Shown in pieces: positions 45,073 through 56,765 of a DNA stretch of 64,000 nt (position 1 is the stretch's first letter; every line of letters starts with the position of its first letter). The stretch comes from Nothopassalora personata. Taxonomy: Eukaryota > Ascomycota > Dothideomycetes > Mycosphaerellales > Mycosphaerellaceae. Position numbers and translations under genes: made by a program. Where the stretch lies: contig CM066287.1 of the NCBI GenBank assembly GCA_033816765.1, forward strand, positions 3,038,001 to 3,102,000, in the 5' to 3' direction. Below the pieces are notes generated by a model. The model was not told where the DNA came from, made no database searches, and saw nothing but the letters and a program-made list of their open reading frames with translations.

Positions 45073-46824
45073 CTATATTACTCCAACATGCTCGCAGACA
45101 TCGAGAAAAAATCCTGCCACGCTCGATGCAACGCCAATTAATGGTGCGATCAAAGGCAGCTTCACCAGCCATTCCACAACCCTGATCGCAAGGAGTAGCA
45201 TCAGCAAGACTAATCGCAGTAGATAGTCTTTCCAGAAGAGTTCCGGTCGGTGGCCTCGACTGTAAGTTGAGTCGACGAATTCGAATGGAAGTTTTGCGCC
45301 CAAGTGTTCAATGGCGACTCGAAGACCGCTACTGAACCCATCTTCGTGGAACCCATACTTGGTCCAAGCACCGCAATAGCTCACACCTCGAAGGTTCTGT
45401 ATAGTTTCCAGCCTCTTCTGAGCATTCACGGCCTCAACAGTGTACAAAGGATGCCTATACACGAACTTGCCCTGTGTCAATTGAGGATCGGGCTCCCGTT
45501 CGGGGTTCATGGTGACTAGGACAGGTCCAAACACGTCCTCCGACAGGTGTTGCAATATATTCATGCAGTATGTCAGACTGACACCTGCAGGATGAGACAT
45601 GGCCGAAGGTGCTGAAGTAACCAGATAGTTCCAGGCTGTCCACACTTCGCGTCGCTTTGGCATTAGGTCGAGATCCGAGTGCAGATAAGCAACATTCTCT
45701 GTAGTCTGAAAGGTCGACAATATGTCAAGCTCGTCTTGCGTGACATACTGGACTCCGGATGAAGACTTGACGAACCCATTTGACTTTGCCGAGCCGCTAC
45801 GGGTACTAGACGAAGCAGACGATACTGTATTTTGCGCAGCACCGTGTTTCGTAAGCAGAGGCAGAACTTCGTCACCGTGGCAAGCTAGGATGACATGATC
45901 AAAAGCATCGCCTTCGATGCGACCTGTCTTTGCATTGATCCACGAGACTGTCACGAGGCCTTCGTCCGGCCGGGCAGGACGCAGGACATTCGCAACCTCG
46001 CAAGACGTGTGCACTATGAGCCGATCTTTTGGGTACTGCTTCACAATGGCATCGATGTACCGCTGAGATCCCCCAGGTATGGTAAGCCAGGGAGGCCTTT
46101 GCGACACGGTCGATAGCAGATGATGATTCCACATGAAACGAATCAGTGTCTGCGCCGGGAATTCCAGACTCGCCTTATCAGGCGAAGTGCTCCATACAGC
46201 CGCAGTCATGGGGATGAGGTAGTCATCGCAGAAGCCTTGTGAGTATCCTTCCTTTTCGAGATACTCGCCGATGGTCATGTTCGCCGCGTGGTTTCTGCTT
46301 TGCTTGGAGAATCCAGAGACCCTCACTGCATCATCGTCTTCATCGGCGAGCAAGTCGGTCGCGAATTGATTGAAGCGAACGATATCGAAAATCATACGCC
46401 AGTGCTTCGGCCTGAAAATATTGCGTCGCTGCGCGAATATACCGCGTGCCTCGCCAGACCATTCGAAAGCACCATGATCGCGAGTGACGCCAAAAGTCAT
46501 CTCTGTCTCGACGGGGTTGACACCGACTTCATCGAGGAACCTCAGCAGGTTTGGATATGTTTCCGCGTTCATGACAATAAATCCCGTATCCACGGGTGTA
46601 GACTGTGAGCCATGTTGCCAGAGTTGAGTATTAGTATGGCCGCCCAGTCGCTTCGACTTCTCAAAGACATGAACCTCATATTCGCTATTGTTCTTCAGAG
46701 CCCAGGCGGCACCCAGGCCAGCGCAGCCGCTGCCTACAATGGCGATCTTCTTGCGAGCCATGGCTCTCTTCTTCGCGCTGTCCGGCCGAGAAGCCTCAGG
46801 CTGTTTACGCTTGAACAGCTGCAT
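45073..46824 (-). CDS. FAD-dependent amine-oxidase-like oxidoreductase with C-terminal membrane segment
   Basis: 583-residue intronless protein. An N-terminal Rossmann FAD-binding motif GSGCAGLGAAWAL begins at residue 31, followed by FEKSKRLGGHTNT, typical of the flavin-containing amine oxidase superfamily. The order of blocks (VDTGFIVMN, YPNLLRFLDEVGV, GVSYCGAWTKYGFHEDG) matches the COG2907-type family of NAD/FAD proteins which in bacteria sit beside cyclopropane-fatty-acid synthase. Substrate unknown; unsaturated lipid modification is inferred from that context only. The C-terminal 55 residues contain one or two hydrophobic helices (LRLVLLMLLLAIRVVEWL, then IAPLIGVASSVAGFF), so it is probably anchored in a membrane. 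A second possible ATG is 21 codons downstream. Confidence 0.8.
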   Translation of the reverse strand: MQLFKRKQPEASRPDSAKKRAMARKKIAIVGSGCAGLGAAWALKNNSEYEVHVFEKSKRLGGHTNTQLWQHGSQSTPVDTGFIVMNAETYPNLLRFLDEVGVNPVETEMTFGVTRDHGAFEWSGEARGIFAQRRNIFRPKHWRMIFDIVRFNQFATDLLADEDDDAVRVSGFSKQSRNHAANMTIGEYLEKEGYSQGFCDDYLIPMTAAVWSTSPDKASLEFPAQTLIRFMWNHHLLSTVSQRPPWLTIPGGSQRYIDAIVKQYPKDRLIVHTSCEVANVLRPARPDEGLVTVSWINAKTGRIEGDAFDHVILACHGDEVLPLLTKHGAAQNTVSSASSSTRSGSAKSNGFVKSSSGVQYVTQDELDILSTFQTTENVAYLHSDLDLMPKRREVWTAWNYLVTSAPSAMSHPAGVSLTYCMNILQHLSEDVFGPVLVTMNPEREPDPQLTQGKFVYRHPLYTVEAVNAQKRLETIQNLRGVSYCGAWTKYGFHEDGFSSGLRVAIEHLGAKLPFEFVDSTYSRGHRPELFWKDYLLRLVLLMLLLAIRVVEWLVKLPLIAPLIGVASSVAGFFLDVCEHVGVI

Positions 46825-47362
46825 TTGCGCTATGTTTGACGGAAGACATTACGAAAGTGGTGATAGTAGTAGACAGATAGAATAAGGAAAGCAGGATCGA
46901 AGTTGGTTGGGACCAGGAACTCGCCTCTCTCATGATGCAGACGAGGCCCGAAAGCAGTAAGGTGCCGCCTGCCGCAGGTCTGTGAACTTTGTGCGACTCA
47001 ACGTGCGTGTGGCGTTGAATGGCAGTATGGGTGCCCTCGCATCACAGAGTTGTTCGGGGATGGGCTCTTGCTTGCGGTTGCGCGGGAGCGATGTTGCAAA
47101 TGAGAGAGGGCGAAAGCGCGCAACGTAGGGTAGGTTGATTGAGCAAGTAGGCCTAACTAGTTCTAAGGTGTGACTTCTTACTCGTCTTTGTCGTCAGCCA
47201 CCGCCACATGGCCGTGACTGCATGCTTGTCGCTCGTGATCCGAGGATCGTCCTCCGAGGCATCAACATAACACATATCCACTGCAATTACCACAAGCCAT
47301 ACTCGACAGTTATACCACACATTGACAAGCCCTTGTTGACTTCGCGCGCTCGTCCTATAAGC
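46825..47362. promoter_or_regulatory. Divergent promoter region between the oxidoreductase gene and VTI1
   Basis: About 540 bp separate the two start codons, which face away from each other. No coding sequence that I can support; no clear TATA box or known operator. Confidence 0.5.
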
Positions 47363-48095
47363 ATGGCGAATCCTCTCGACACCGACGTCGGCTCGGAGCT
47401 GTTCAGCAACTACGAAGCCGAGCTCAAGCTGGTGCAGGCCGACATATCGCAAAAGCTGGACCTGATACCTGAGCTACAAGGCGAGCCGCGGAAAGCAGCG
47501 ATAGCGCAGGCAGACCGAGCGCTGGAAGAGGCCAAAGAGTTGCTGGATTCCATGCGACTGGAGAAACAGAACATCCCACAGGCGTCGAAAGTGAAGGTCA
47601 ACCAGCGCTTCAGGAACTATGAGAGCGACGTAGATGCGGCGAAGAGGAAGCTCAAGAGCCTACACGACGACAGACAGGCGCTCTTCGGCAAGCGATACAC
47701 CGACAACCCAACACAGGATGATCAGCTCGAACAGCGGCAGCAGTTGCTCAGCGGCACGGATAGGTTGGAGCGATCAAGTGGCAGATTACGAGAGTCGCAA
47801 AGGATAGCGCTGGAAACAGAAGATATTGGCAGAAACACCCTGGCCGACCTGAGCAGACAGCGCGAGACGATAGAGCACACTCGCAGCACACTGCTAGAGA
47901 GCGAAGGCTATACGGACCGCAGCAACAAGACACTGAAGGGCATGGCGAGAAGGTACTTTCCCAGTCCATGGCGGTGAGGCAAGCACGTTCCACTGACGCG
48001 ATGATAGAATGGCTACAAACAAGATCATCACAGTTGCTATCATCACTGTGCTGGTTATTCTGATCATTGCCGTGGTTGTCAGCAAGTTCAGATGA
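47363..48095 (+). CDS. VTI1: Vesicle SNARE VTI1
   Basis: Two exons, 47363-47952 and 48008-48095, joined over a 55-nt intron (GTACTT...GATAG) to 225 residues. VTI1 is a Qb-SNARE working in Golgi, endosome and vacuole fusion. The N-terminal half is the three-helix Habc-like regulatory domain (residues 1-100). The SNARE motif covers about 130-190, with a candidate zero-layer Gln in LSRQRETI (Q166). TLKGMARRM precedes the tail anchor (about 203-221), a run of Ile/Val/Leu ending VSKFR. The intron falls between the SNARE motif and the anchor, so the first exon alone would make a soluble protein. The start is the first ATG that gives the conserved length. Confidence 0.92.
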
Positions 48096-48572
48096 GGTAT
48101 GGGGTCCACGATGGAGTTCAAGGCGTTTGAAGCGATGTCGGATATGCGGCTTGATGTCAATGTATAGATATGCTGCTGAAGACACAGTTTCCCAATGCCA
48201 CGGGCCTACCATTATCCAAACAGCGTAGTGTGCTTCACCGAGGGCTGACGACACAGTTCGTTGCCGCTGTGGGACGGTAATAGACTGTCGATATCAGGTA
48301 CCCGTGGCTGCCTGAGCATAACGCAACGCGCTATGCCCTCGCATCTTTCACCGCGATCCTGGCTATGTAGCTACGCTTCGGCGTATTCGAGCATCAGTGT
48401 CTGGTTCCATGTTGCCAGAAGCGCTTGATGGCAACAAACTCCATCACCAGCCCTTGCACCACTCAGTGGCCTTCAAACTCGTCAAATCTGGACTCTGTCA
48501 GCACACTTCCCAAGCTTGGACATGGAAACGTACCTATAGGAACAGTGCTACTCCAGGCTTGTAACAGTCCTT
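48096..48572. other. Intergenic region between convergent genes
   Basis: Lies between the ends of VTI1 (+) and the F-box-like gene (-). A minus-strand alternative frame (48463-48747) overlaps the end of the latter and might be its true 3' end if an intron exists; otherwise nothing recognisable. Confidence 0.4.
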
Positions 48573-49307
48573 TCAGGGCGTCTTTTTCAGACATGGACTG
48601 TAGAGGTATTCGGCGCTTTGAGTTTGCATGCTCAGCCAATGCCAGCATTGCTTGCTCGCTACCCATCTCGAACCCGCATTGGAACTCGAACTGGGTAAGA
48701 GCATGATCGCGAAAGCCTTGTGCGCCGTAGACCACCGCCGTCTGCATGTTTCCCAGGAAGTGGCGCCAAGTTCGACTGTCATGCGCTTGAGTGGTTTGTG
48801 TCGCTTAGCAAGGATGGCCTGGATCCAAGATAGTAGGTGGACTATCACATCGGCCTGATACGACTGTCGAGTCAAGAAAAGCTTGAGACGAATGCTGTGC
48901 ACTCCCTTCATGACACCCGCATAGTCTTCGATTGGGCAGATCCGTCGTCGAACTTGGGACAGCAAGTTGAGGTCCCGTGTGCATTCCGTAATCAGACAAA
49001 GCTCATTCTTGCGATAGAGGATGTCGGCTGCTTCGTCGTGTATTCGGCGACAGATCAGCAGCACATAGAGGAACTTGCGGGCTCGAAACGGTTGACTGCA
49101 CCCTTGAGGTTGCTCCTTCCATGCCCATACATCTCTGGCGATATCCAGCGGTCGTGTCTTGATGGAGACCAGGACCTTCTCGTATATGGCAATTCGGAGC
49201 TCTACCGGCAGTCGGAATAGGTGTGATTGTCTCTGCGGGTCCATCGTGCTGCCGTCTGCTTGGTTGTTCCGTGATGATTCCCTTGTAGATGCTCTGGACC
49301 GGGGCAT
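48573..49307 (-). CDS. F-box-like (2EXR-type) protein
   Basis: 244-residue protein with the fungal F-box-like signature FRLPVELRIAIYEKVLV near residue 31, followed by LLICRRIHDEAADILYRKN, a pairing typical of the large Ascomycota family of short F-box/2EXR proteins. Such proteins are thought to recruit substrates to SCF ubiquitin ligases, but targets are unknown. No membrane segment. From about 48,750 leftward another frame stays open longer (to 48463) and looks equally protein-like (ALTQFEFQCGFEMGSE), so the C-terminal 60 residues are uncertain: a missed intron or a frameshift. A second possible start is 21 codons downstream. Confidence 0.6.
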   Translation of the reverse strand: MPRSRASTRESSRNNQADGSTMDPQRQSHLFRLPVELRIAIYEKVLVSIKTRPLDIARDVWAWKEQPQGCSQPFRARKFLYVLLICRRIHDEAADILYRKNELCLITECTRDLNLLSQVRRRICPIEDYAGVMKGVHSIRLKLFLTRQSYQADVIVHLLSWIQAILAKRHKPLKRMTVELGATSWETCRRRWSTAHKAFAIMLLPSSSSNAGSRWVASKQCWHWLSMQTQSAEYLYSPCLKKTP

Positions 49308-50253
49308 GCCTAGTGCGTTTGATTGTTGGAATATGTACTTTCGTGCTCATATTAACACCTATCTGAAAGCAGGTGCCTGATCGATCTCGAGAGGCCAGCG
49401 TGTCAACTTTTCTAAAGCAGAATTGCTGGCAACAGGCAGCCATACTCGCTGCACGAAGTCACATGCAATCTATCGCCGACCAATTGATCCAGGCTGGTGA
49501 TCTATTTGGGTACCGCCGAGCACTTCGCTTCGTACTTCAGCAGAAGGTCTTGCCCGGATGTGCGGGAGCGCAATTACCTGGTGAGGCCCATGGCATTACA
49601 CGAGGGCATTGCGCGTCACTATGGGTAATAATTGCGACTCCTTCAAAGCACTTGAATCAACGTTGACAGCGGCAACAAACTTTGTCGCATTTCCCCGTTC
49701 GATTCATAGCAGCGAAAAGACGTACCATAACGCGGCACGTCCTGTCGAACAAATCGTGGCTCTACTTGCACAGCGATTGTGTGTGACACTTTTGATGGCA
49801 TTTCTTGCTTCCGCATTCAGCGAACACGGATGTATCACGTTGAGGATGTACAGAAGGCTGGTAGGTCTGACCCGTGACGGACCCGCGAATGCAAGCATCT
49901 TACATTATTCATTCAGTATCTCTCCTTCGCACAAAAGTCTCACATCTCTCGATGTCTGCAGGGTTCGGCGCAGTGCTGCAAGCTACGCTGGTGCTGCCAG
50001 ACGTGTCAGGGGGTCATTACCCAGCGATACATTTGCCGAGTGCCTCAACGCCTATGGTTGAGCTAAACAGGTCGTCTTCAACGTGGCAGTAGCAAGAGCT
50101 GCTAGGCGGCATCGAAGCTTGCTCGACATCCGCGTTGCCGGGATGCCTGATGTACAGTCCACCTTGTGCAGAGTATCCTGATGTTTGTCGTCTGCGCCAC
50201 GGACAACTGCTGAAAAAATCCATGGCCAGTATATCCCGTATTTGTCCAATCAC
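49308..50253. other. Intergenic region, nothing recognised
   Basis: Separates the start of the F-box-like gene from the end of RVB1. Several overlapping short readings on both strands, none with recognisable motifs. Confidence 0.4.
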
Positions 50254-52229
<1,976 letters not shown>

Positions 52230-53053
52230 ATGGCCACTCTACGATCCGCAGCACCGCCTATTGCGAGCATATTCCGCTTCGCCTCACAGCCGACAACTGG
52301 AAGGCGATGTGCACAATGTCTAAAGGCCCAGCGATGTCCCTTTTCCTCCTTCCGGCCCAAAGCAGCATCCTCAAAGCGACCGCTCATGACCGAGTCTGCT
52401 CACAGACCGCAATCCCTGGAACCTCAAATGCCGCCACCGAAGAACAGCGGCACACCCGACACAAGCATTTCTGCAAGTCAACACCAGACCTGGCCACCCA
52501 CTGCACCTTGGGAACGCAAAGACGGTGGATCTGCCTTGAGTGAACGCGAAGGGGAGGCACAAAAGAGCAAACCTACGAAAGCGTCAACACTAAGCCAACA
52601 AGCAGCTAAGCCTTCAATAACGCCGGAAACTGCATCGACAAAGCCTAAGAAAAGCAAGCTGAGGCCCAGGAAAGCACCGATCGTCCTGACACCAAAAGCT
52701 GTAGAACAGCTCCGAGGACTGTTCGATCAGCCAGAGCACAAGATGATCAGAGTCGGAGTGAAGAATCGAGGATGCAGTGGACTGGCGTACCACCTGGAAT
52801 ATGTGGATAAGCCGGGAGCGTTCGACGAGACAGTGGAGCAGGATGGTGTCAAAGTCCTGATTGACAGTAAGGCATTATTCAGCATAATTGGGAGCGAAAT
52901 GGATTGGCTGGAAGACAAGCTTAGCGCGCGGTTTATATTCAAAAACCCAAACATCAGTAAGTCCACAGCCCGGGCAATGGTCAGCAGGAACTTCGCTAAC
53001 ATGTTGATCTAGCGGAACAATGCGGCTGCGGTGAATCATTTAGCATCTCATGA
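52230..53053 (+). CDS. ISA1: Mitochondrial iron-sulfur cluster assembly protein ISA1 (A-type, HesB family)
   Basis: Exons 52230-52956 and 53013-53053, 56-nt intron (GTAAGT...TCTAG), 255 residues. ISA1 acts with ISA2 and IBA57 in the matrix to make [4Fe-4S] clusters. The N-terminal 40 residues are Arg/Ala/Ser-rich with few acids, a likely presequence; a long disordered Ser/Thr/Lys linker follows. The A-type domain starts near 150 (PIVLTPKAVEQL). The three cluster ligands are C182 (NRGCSGLAY) and C246/C248 (QCGCGESF). The last two lie in the 13-codon final exon; without the splice the frame would read on into the intron and lose them. The preceding in-frame TTG at 52200 was not used as start. 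Confidence 0.93.
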
Positions 53054-54020
53054 GAAATGTGTACAGGAGAACCTTCGGCATTTGCATTGCAGGCGTTTCA
53101 GCGAACAGCTTCTACATGACCTATTATCTTTATACAGCCACCAGCCGACAGGCACTAGAATTTGCCAGGCTCAAAATCGACTACCCGGACATTCTGTATG
53201 ATGTCATTCAAGCTAGAAACAAACTCGAGGTGCGCCGGGTCCTTCTCCAAGTAGTACTTGCGGTCTACCAAACAGAGTTAGCTACGCTCGAGTAGCACAT
53301 GACAATATCAGCGATTGATGCTAAGTTGGGGACAAGGCACGCGCACGTTTCAGATAACGATGCCTTAACCGTTCAGATCATACCTTGTTCACTTTCGAAC
53401 TCGGACACGAAGCCATGAGAAAAGCCTCCCTGCATTGATACGTAAGCTTCGTGCCAGGGAGATTCTGCTGGCGTAACCTCCTACTTGTTGGCCTTCGGGG
53501 CTCGTATCTCTGCCACCACCATACGACTTGACGTAGGGCTTATTTGTCTGGGGGTGTATGCACTTGTCTTTCAATGCTAGCATGCGCTTGCAGACCTGCG
53601 GATGATCAGCCAATGCTTGATCCTTGTAATAAGTCTATTGAAAGCGCACGTCTTCAACTTGGCTGTGAGTCGTAGTCGGCTTGAACTCGAAAAGCACAAT
53701 GTGTACGATCGGCATGATGGTAGAGATGTGAATGTGGAGTCGAGGCAATCTGAGAAGACGTGGTAATGCATGTCTGTGGGGTCATGCTCAAGTAAGCTCC
53801 GGACTGCATGCGGCACGGTTGTTCCACATGGATCGGCATTCTAACAACGAAGGCGACATGTCGCTGCTCGAGCGAGTCACGACGCGCCATGCACTCGCGT
53901 GAAAGCACTCGGCGACAACTAACTCTAGCATTGCCGTGTACCTGCGCGTGCCTGATGCACCCTCGTTACAGATAGGGGCGTCACGAACACAGTACGAAAG
54001 GCAGAAGAACATCACGAACC
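53054..54020. other. Intergenic region, nothing firmly recognised
   Basis: Between ISA1 and DSC3. A small + frame (53050-53295) overlaps the ISA1 stop, and minus-strand readings of 70-85 codons occur; none has a known motif. Confidence 0.4.
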
Positions 54021-54884
54021 ATGGACGACCGGCCCATTGATGTCGTCGTTCGATTCTCGACGTCAAACCCGGACATCGTCCTGAATATACCGAATCCCGG
54101 CGCAATATCAAATCTCTCCGTAAAGCAACGGATTCGCGCAGAACTAGAGCCTCGCGCGTCGACTTGTCGTCTACGACTGATCCACGCCGGAAAAGTACTG
54201 CAGGACGATGCGGCGCTTGCGAAGAGCGTGAATATCACGCCGGCGCCGCCATCGCGCGACGATGAGAGCAAGAGTTCAAAAGCGAAGGGCAAACAACCTC
54301 TGCGAGACTTCAGGCCTGCAGCTTCACGAGTGTATATACATTGTTCGATTGGCGATACATTGTCCGCATCGGAGCTTGCAACAGAGGCTAGCAACGCCGA
54401 TGCAGCAGATGCTGCGTTGGAATCAAAGACTGCCCAGCCGAGGTCGATTGCAAACGTGGAAACGTCGCCAGACGATGCATCGACCACAACTCCTGCTCCT
54501 CGCGGATTCGACCGACTGCTCAGCGCTGGCTTCTCTACTGCTGAGGTCGCTGCGCTACGGACGCAGTTCCTGGCTATACAAGCACATACTCATACCCCGG
54601 ATACCATGCCCACTGGACCAGACTTGCTCGCGTTGGAGGAGCGCTGGCTTGATAACACTTCGAACCCCACGGCGGGAGATGGCGACACCGGCGGCTTTGG
54701 CTCTGAAGACGCGGGAGGCCTGGAAGACATGCTGTATGGCAATCTGATTGGCTTCTTCTGGCCGATAGGCGCCATGTGCTGGCTGATGAGAGAGGAGGGT
54801 GTCTGGACGCGCCGACGACAAGTCGCTGTCCTCTCCGGCTTTCTGGTGAACATCACGTTTGGCTTTCTCCGGGTAATGAATTGA
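54021..54884 (+). CDS. DSC3: DSC E3 ubiquitin ligase complex subunit 3
   Basis: 287 residues, no intron. DSC3 is part of the Golgi/endosome membrane ubiquitin ligase that activates fungal SREBP and degrades orphan membrane proteins. The N-terminus is a ubiquitin-like domain (residues about 6-105: VVVRFSTSNPDIVLNI, then RLRLIHAGKVL and YIHCSIGD). A low-complexity linker leads to the DSC3 C-terminal domain with GFDRLLSAGFS near 163. Two hydrophobic segments follow: GNLIGFFWPIGAMCWLM and VAVLSGFLVNITFGFL, flanking EEGVWTRRRQ. Length and order are as usual for the family. Its stop is 8 bp from the stop of the convergent RCC1 gene. Confidence 0.9.
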   Translation: MDDRPIDVVVRFSTSNPDIVLNIPNPGAISNLSVKQRIRAELEPRASTCRLRLIHAGKVLQDDAALAKSVNITPAPPSRDDESKSSKAKGKQPLRDFRPAASRVYIHCSIGDTLSASELATEASNADAADAALESKTAQPRSIANVETSPDDASTTTPAPRGFDRLLSAGFSTAEVAALRTQFLAIQAHTHTPDTMPTGPDLLALEERWLDNTSNPTAGDGDTGGFGSEDAGGLEDMLYGNLIGFFWPIGAMCWLMREEGVWTRRRQVAVLSGFLVNITFGFLRVMN

Positions 54885-54892
54885 GGTCTGCT

Positions 54893-56128
54893 TCAGCCAC
54901 GTTCTATCACGGTTACGAATGTCATCTGTGGGCCTGCGCAGACCGACTCGGCTCCTGAGACCTCTGATCCCTTCCAAGTCCTGGCTGCCTCCCAGCTGGA
55001 GAACCACGACTGGTCACTCGCCAGACCTAGCTGCCCATGTCTATTATCACCCGTGACGTACACTCGGCGGTCTTCAGCTACGACAGCTACATGGTTGTCA
55101 CCAACTGCCACGTCCAGTACATCGAGCGCTTCGTCCCTTCCGCTGGGCAAATTCACCAGCGCAACTTCACCGGGACTTGCTGATTCGAGAGCATCGAGAG
55201 ATTCCGTGCTGCCAGGCATTGTGCTCCCCCATATGTATACAGCACCGTCCTGGGACAAAGCAGCATTAAGCCATCCCCCACTTGCGATCTTACTGATATG
55301 CAGACCTCCCAGGGCTTCCACCAATCCGGGCTTGTCTGCTGGGAAGGATTTCTCCCCCGTTACAGGCCTGGCAAGGGACTGGTATCGGGCATCGCCCCAG
55401 CTATAGACCTCTCCGCTCTCCATGAGCAGGACAAAAGTGCCATGGTTTGCCTCTAATTGCTTTGGTCGGCCAGGGAGCATGTGGTGTTTTGGTGGATAGT
55501 TCTGCAGCGCGCTGGGATCCTCGAACCACTGCTTGAAGGCTTGAAGGTTCTCAAACTCCACAACATGGCAAAGCCTACTATTGGGAGTTTGCTTAAAAGA
55601 TAAGGCAATCCGATCATTTTGGGCCAGTGCGATTGTTTCGATCAGTGGCGAGCTCTCTTGGCTTTTGCAGACAAGTGGAAGGCGTGTATCAGACGCTTGT
55701 GGCTCGTTGACTAGGTATAGCCTGCCCTGATCGTCCAGACAGCCCACGAGGCCGTTGTGGTCACCGAACGCATTCGTTAGCCGAACACCAGGAAACGTCA
55801 ACGGGGCAGAACAGCTTGGCGGATAGTTCTGGTTGCCCAGGCTGAACAACTGTTCAGTCTGTAAGACGGTCGTACTCCATCCACTGAAAAGTACCGCTGT
55901 CCGGGTATCGGCAGGGTTGTCCATCATGTTCAAGAAGGACTTGACATCGCCATCTCGACCGAACAGCTGGTGGTGCGCGTTGCATCCAGCGACCAAGAGG
56001 TGGCCGGGACGTTTGTTGGGGGTCTCGCCTGGTGCCCCATCCGTCTCCATTTCTTCAGTCACGCCAGAAGTTTTCGTTGTGCTGCCAGTGGTCATGTTCC
56101 AGGATTCAGTTTCCAGGTCTGCGTTCAC
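54893..56128 (-). CDS. RCC1-repeat (beta-propeller) protein
   Basis: 411-residue protein with RCC1/BLIP-II type repeats in its C-terminal half: GEVYSWGDARYQSLAR, GAVYIWGS and RRVYVTGDNRHGQLGL, each with the Gly-aromatic-Trp/Gly pattern of propeller blades. The N-terminal half has weaker repeats (LLVAGCNAHHQLFG). No signal peptide or membrane segment. Related fungal proteins are annotated only as RCC1/BLIP-II domain proteins; it is not the nuclear exchange factor RCC1 itself, which has seven strong repeats. Function not assigned. 3' end nearly overlaps DSC3. Confidence 0.8.
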   Translation of the reverse strand: MNADLETESWNMTTGSTTKTSGVTEEMETDGAPGETPNKRPGHLLVAGCNAHHQLFGRDGDVKSFLNMMDNPADTRTAVLFSGWSTTVLQTEQLFSLGNQNYPPSCSAPLTFPGVRLTNAFGDHNGLVGCLDDQGRLYLVNEPQASDTRLPLVCKSQESSPLIETIALAQNDRIALSFKQTPNSRLCHVVEFENLQAFKQWFEDPSALQNYPPKHHMLPGRPKQLEANHGTFVLLMESGEVYSWGDARYQSLARPVTGEKSFPADKPGLVEALGGLHISKIASGGWLNAALSQDGAVYIWGSTMPGSTESLDALESASPGEVALVNLPSGRDEALDVLDVAVGDNHVAVVAEDRRVYVTGDNRHGQLGLASDQSWFSSWEAARTWKGSEVSGAESVCAGPQMTFVTVIERG

Positions 56129-56593
56129 AGTCTCCCAATCTGCGAGTCTCAGTTGAACGCTTGACGTGACTCTTCACGGCGAAGTCGACCTAGAAGTCGT
56201 CTTTTTTGTTTTTTCGTCGATGGCTGACACTTCATATACTGTACATGGATGCTGCAGAATGCCGGTAAGTGGACAAGCACAGGCGCGAGGTCGTGAGCAG
56301 GGGTCTTCACCCCGCTACCGGTCTGTGGCTCGGCCCGCGCAGCAGTGGCAGCACGACAAATGCAGGTACGGTACATGGTGCTTGCCATAGCTCATCGCGA
56401 GCCTTGATGACGGGCTTCTGCGTAGCAAAGGCGGGGAACGTTGACGTCTGTATGGACAGGACAATTGCTAGTTCGCCCGGTCCATGAGATGCCCTGACCC
56501 GCGTCTGTGTAAGTATGGCCGTCAATCTGAAGCCAGAGCGGGCCTCTGGTCACCTTGCTCTACACATACATATCTCCTCCGGAAGCAGCCACT
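56129..56593. promoter_or_regulatory. Divergent region between the RCC1-repeat gene and the hydrolase fragment
   Basis: About 465 bp between opposite start codons; no supported coding sequence or clear regulatory motif. Confidence 0.4.
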
Positions 56594-56765
56594 ATGCCCA
56601 ACACTACAAGCGTACAAGTGCCACATCTTGGCGGCATCGATGCCGCCTATCAGATGCCCAAGCCATACGACGCGAACAAGCCGACTTTGGTTCTGGTCAA
56701 TAGCTTCACGACATCGTCAGAGCTGTACAGGAGTCAGTATGCAAACGAGGAGCTCAACAATGCCA
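56594..56765 (+). pseudogene. 5' fragment of an alpha/beta hydrolase gene (truncated)
   Basis: The first 58 codons read like the start of an alpha/beta hydrolase of the 3-oxoadipate enol-lactonase-like type: VPHLGGIDAAYQMP, then KPTLVLVNSFTTSSELYR (first strand and oxyanion region). After about 56,765 similarity ends, and the DNA continues as the reverse strand of the multicopper oxidase gene. The nucleophile elbow, acid and His are therefore absent. The frame stays open for another 28 codons by chance. No splice donor near the break suggests an intron. Confidence 0.6.

Noticed and set aside
53050..53295. 81-codon + strand reading after ISA1
   Set aside because: Overlaps the ISA1 stop codon, no motif, and the ISA1 3' untranslated region is expected there.
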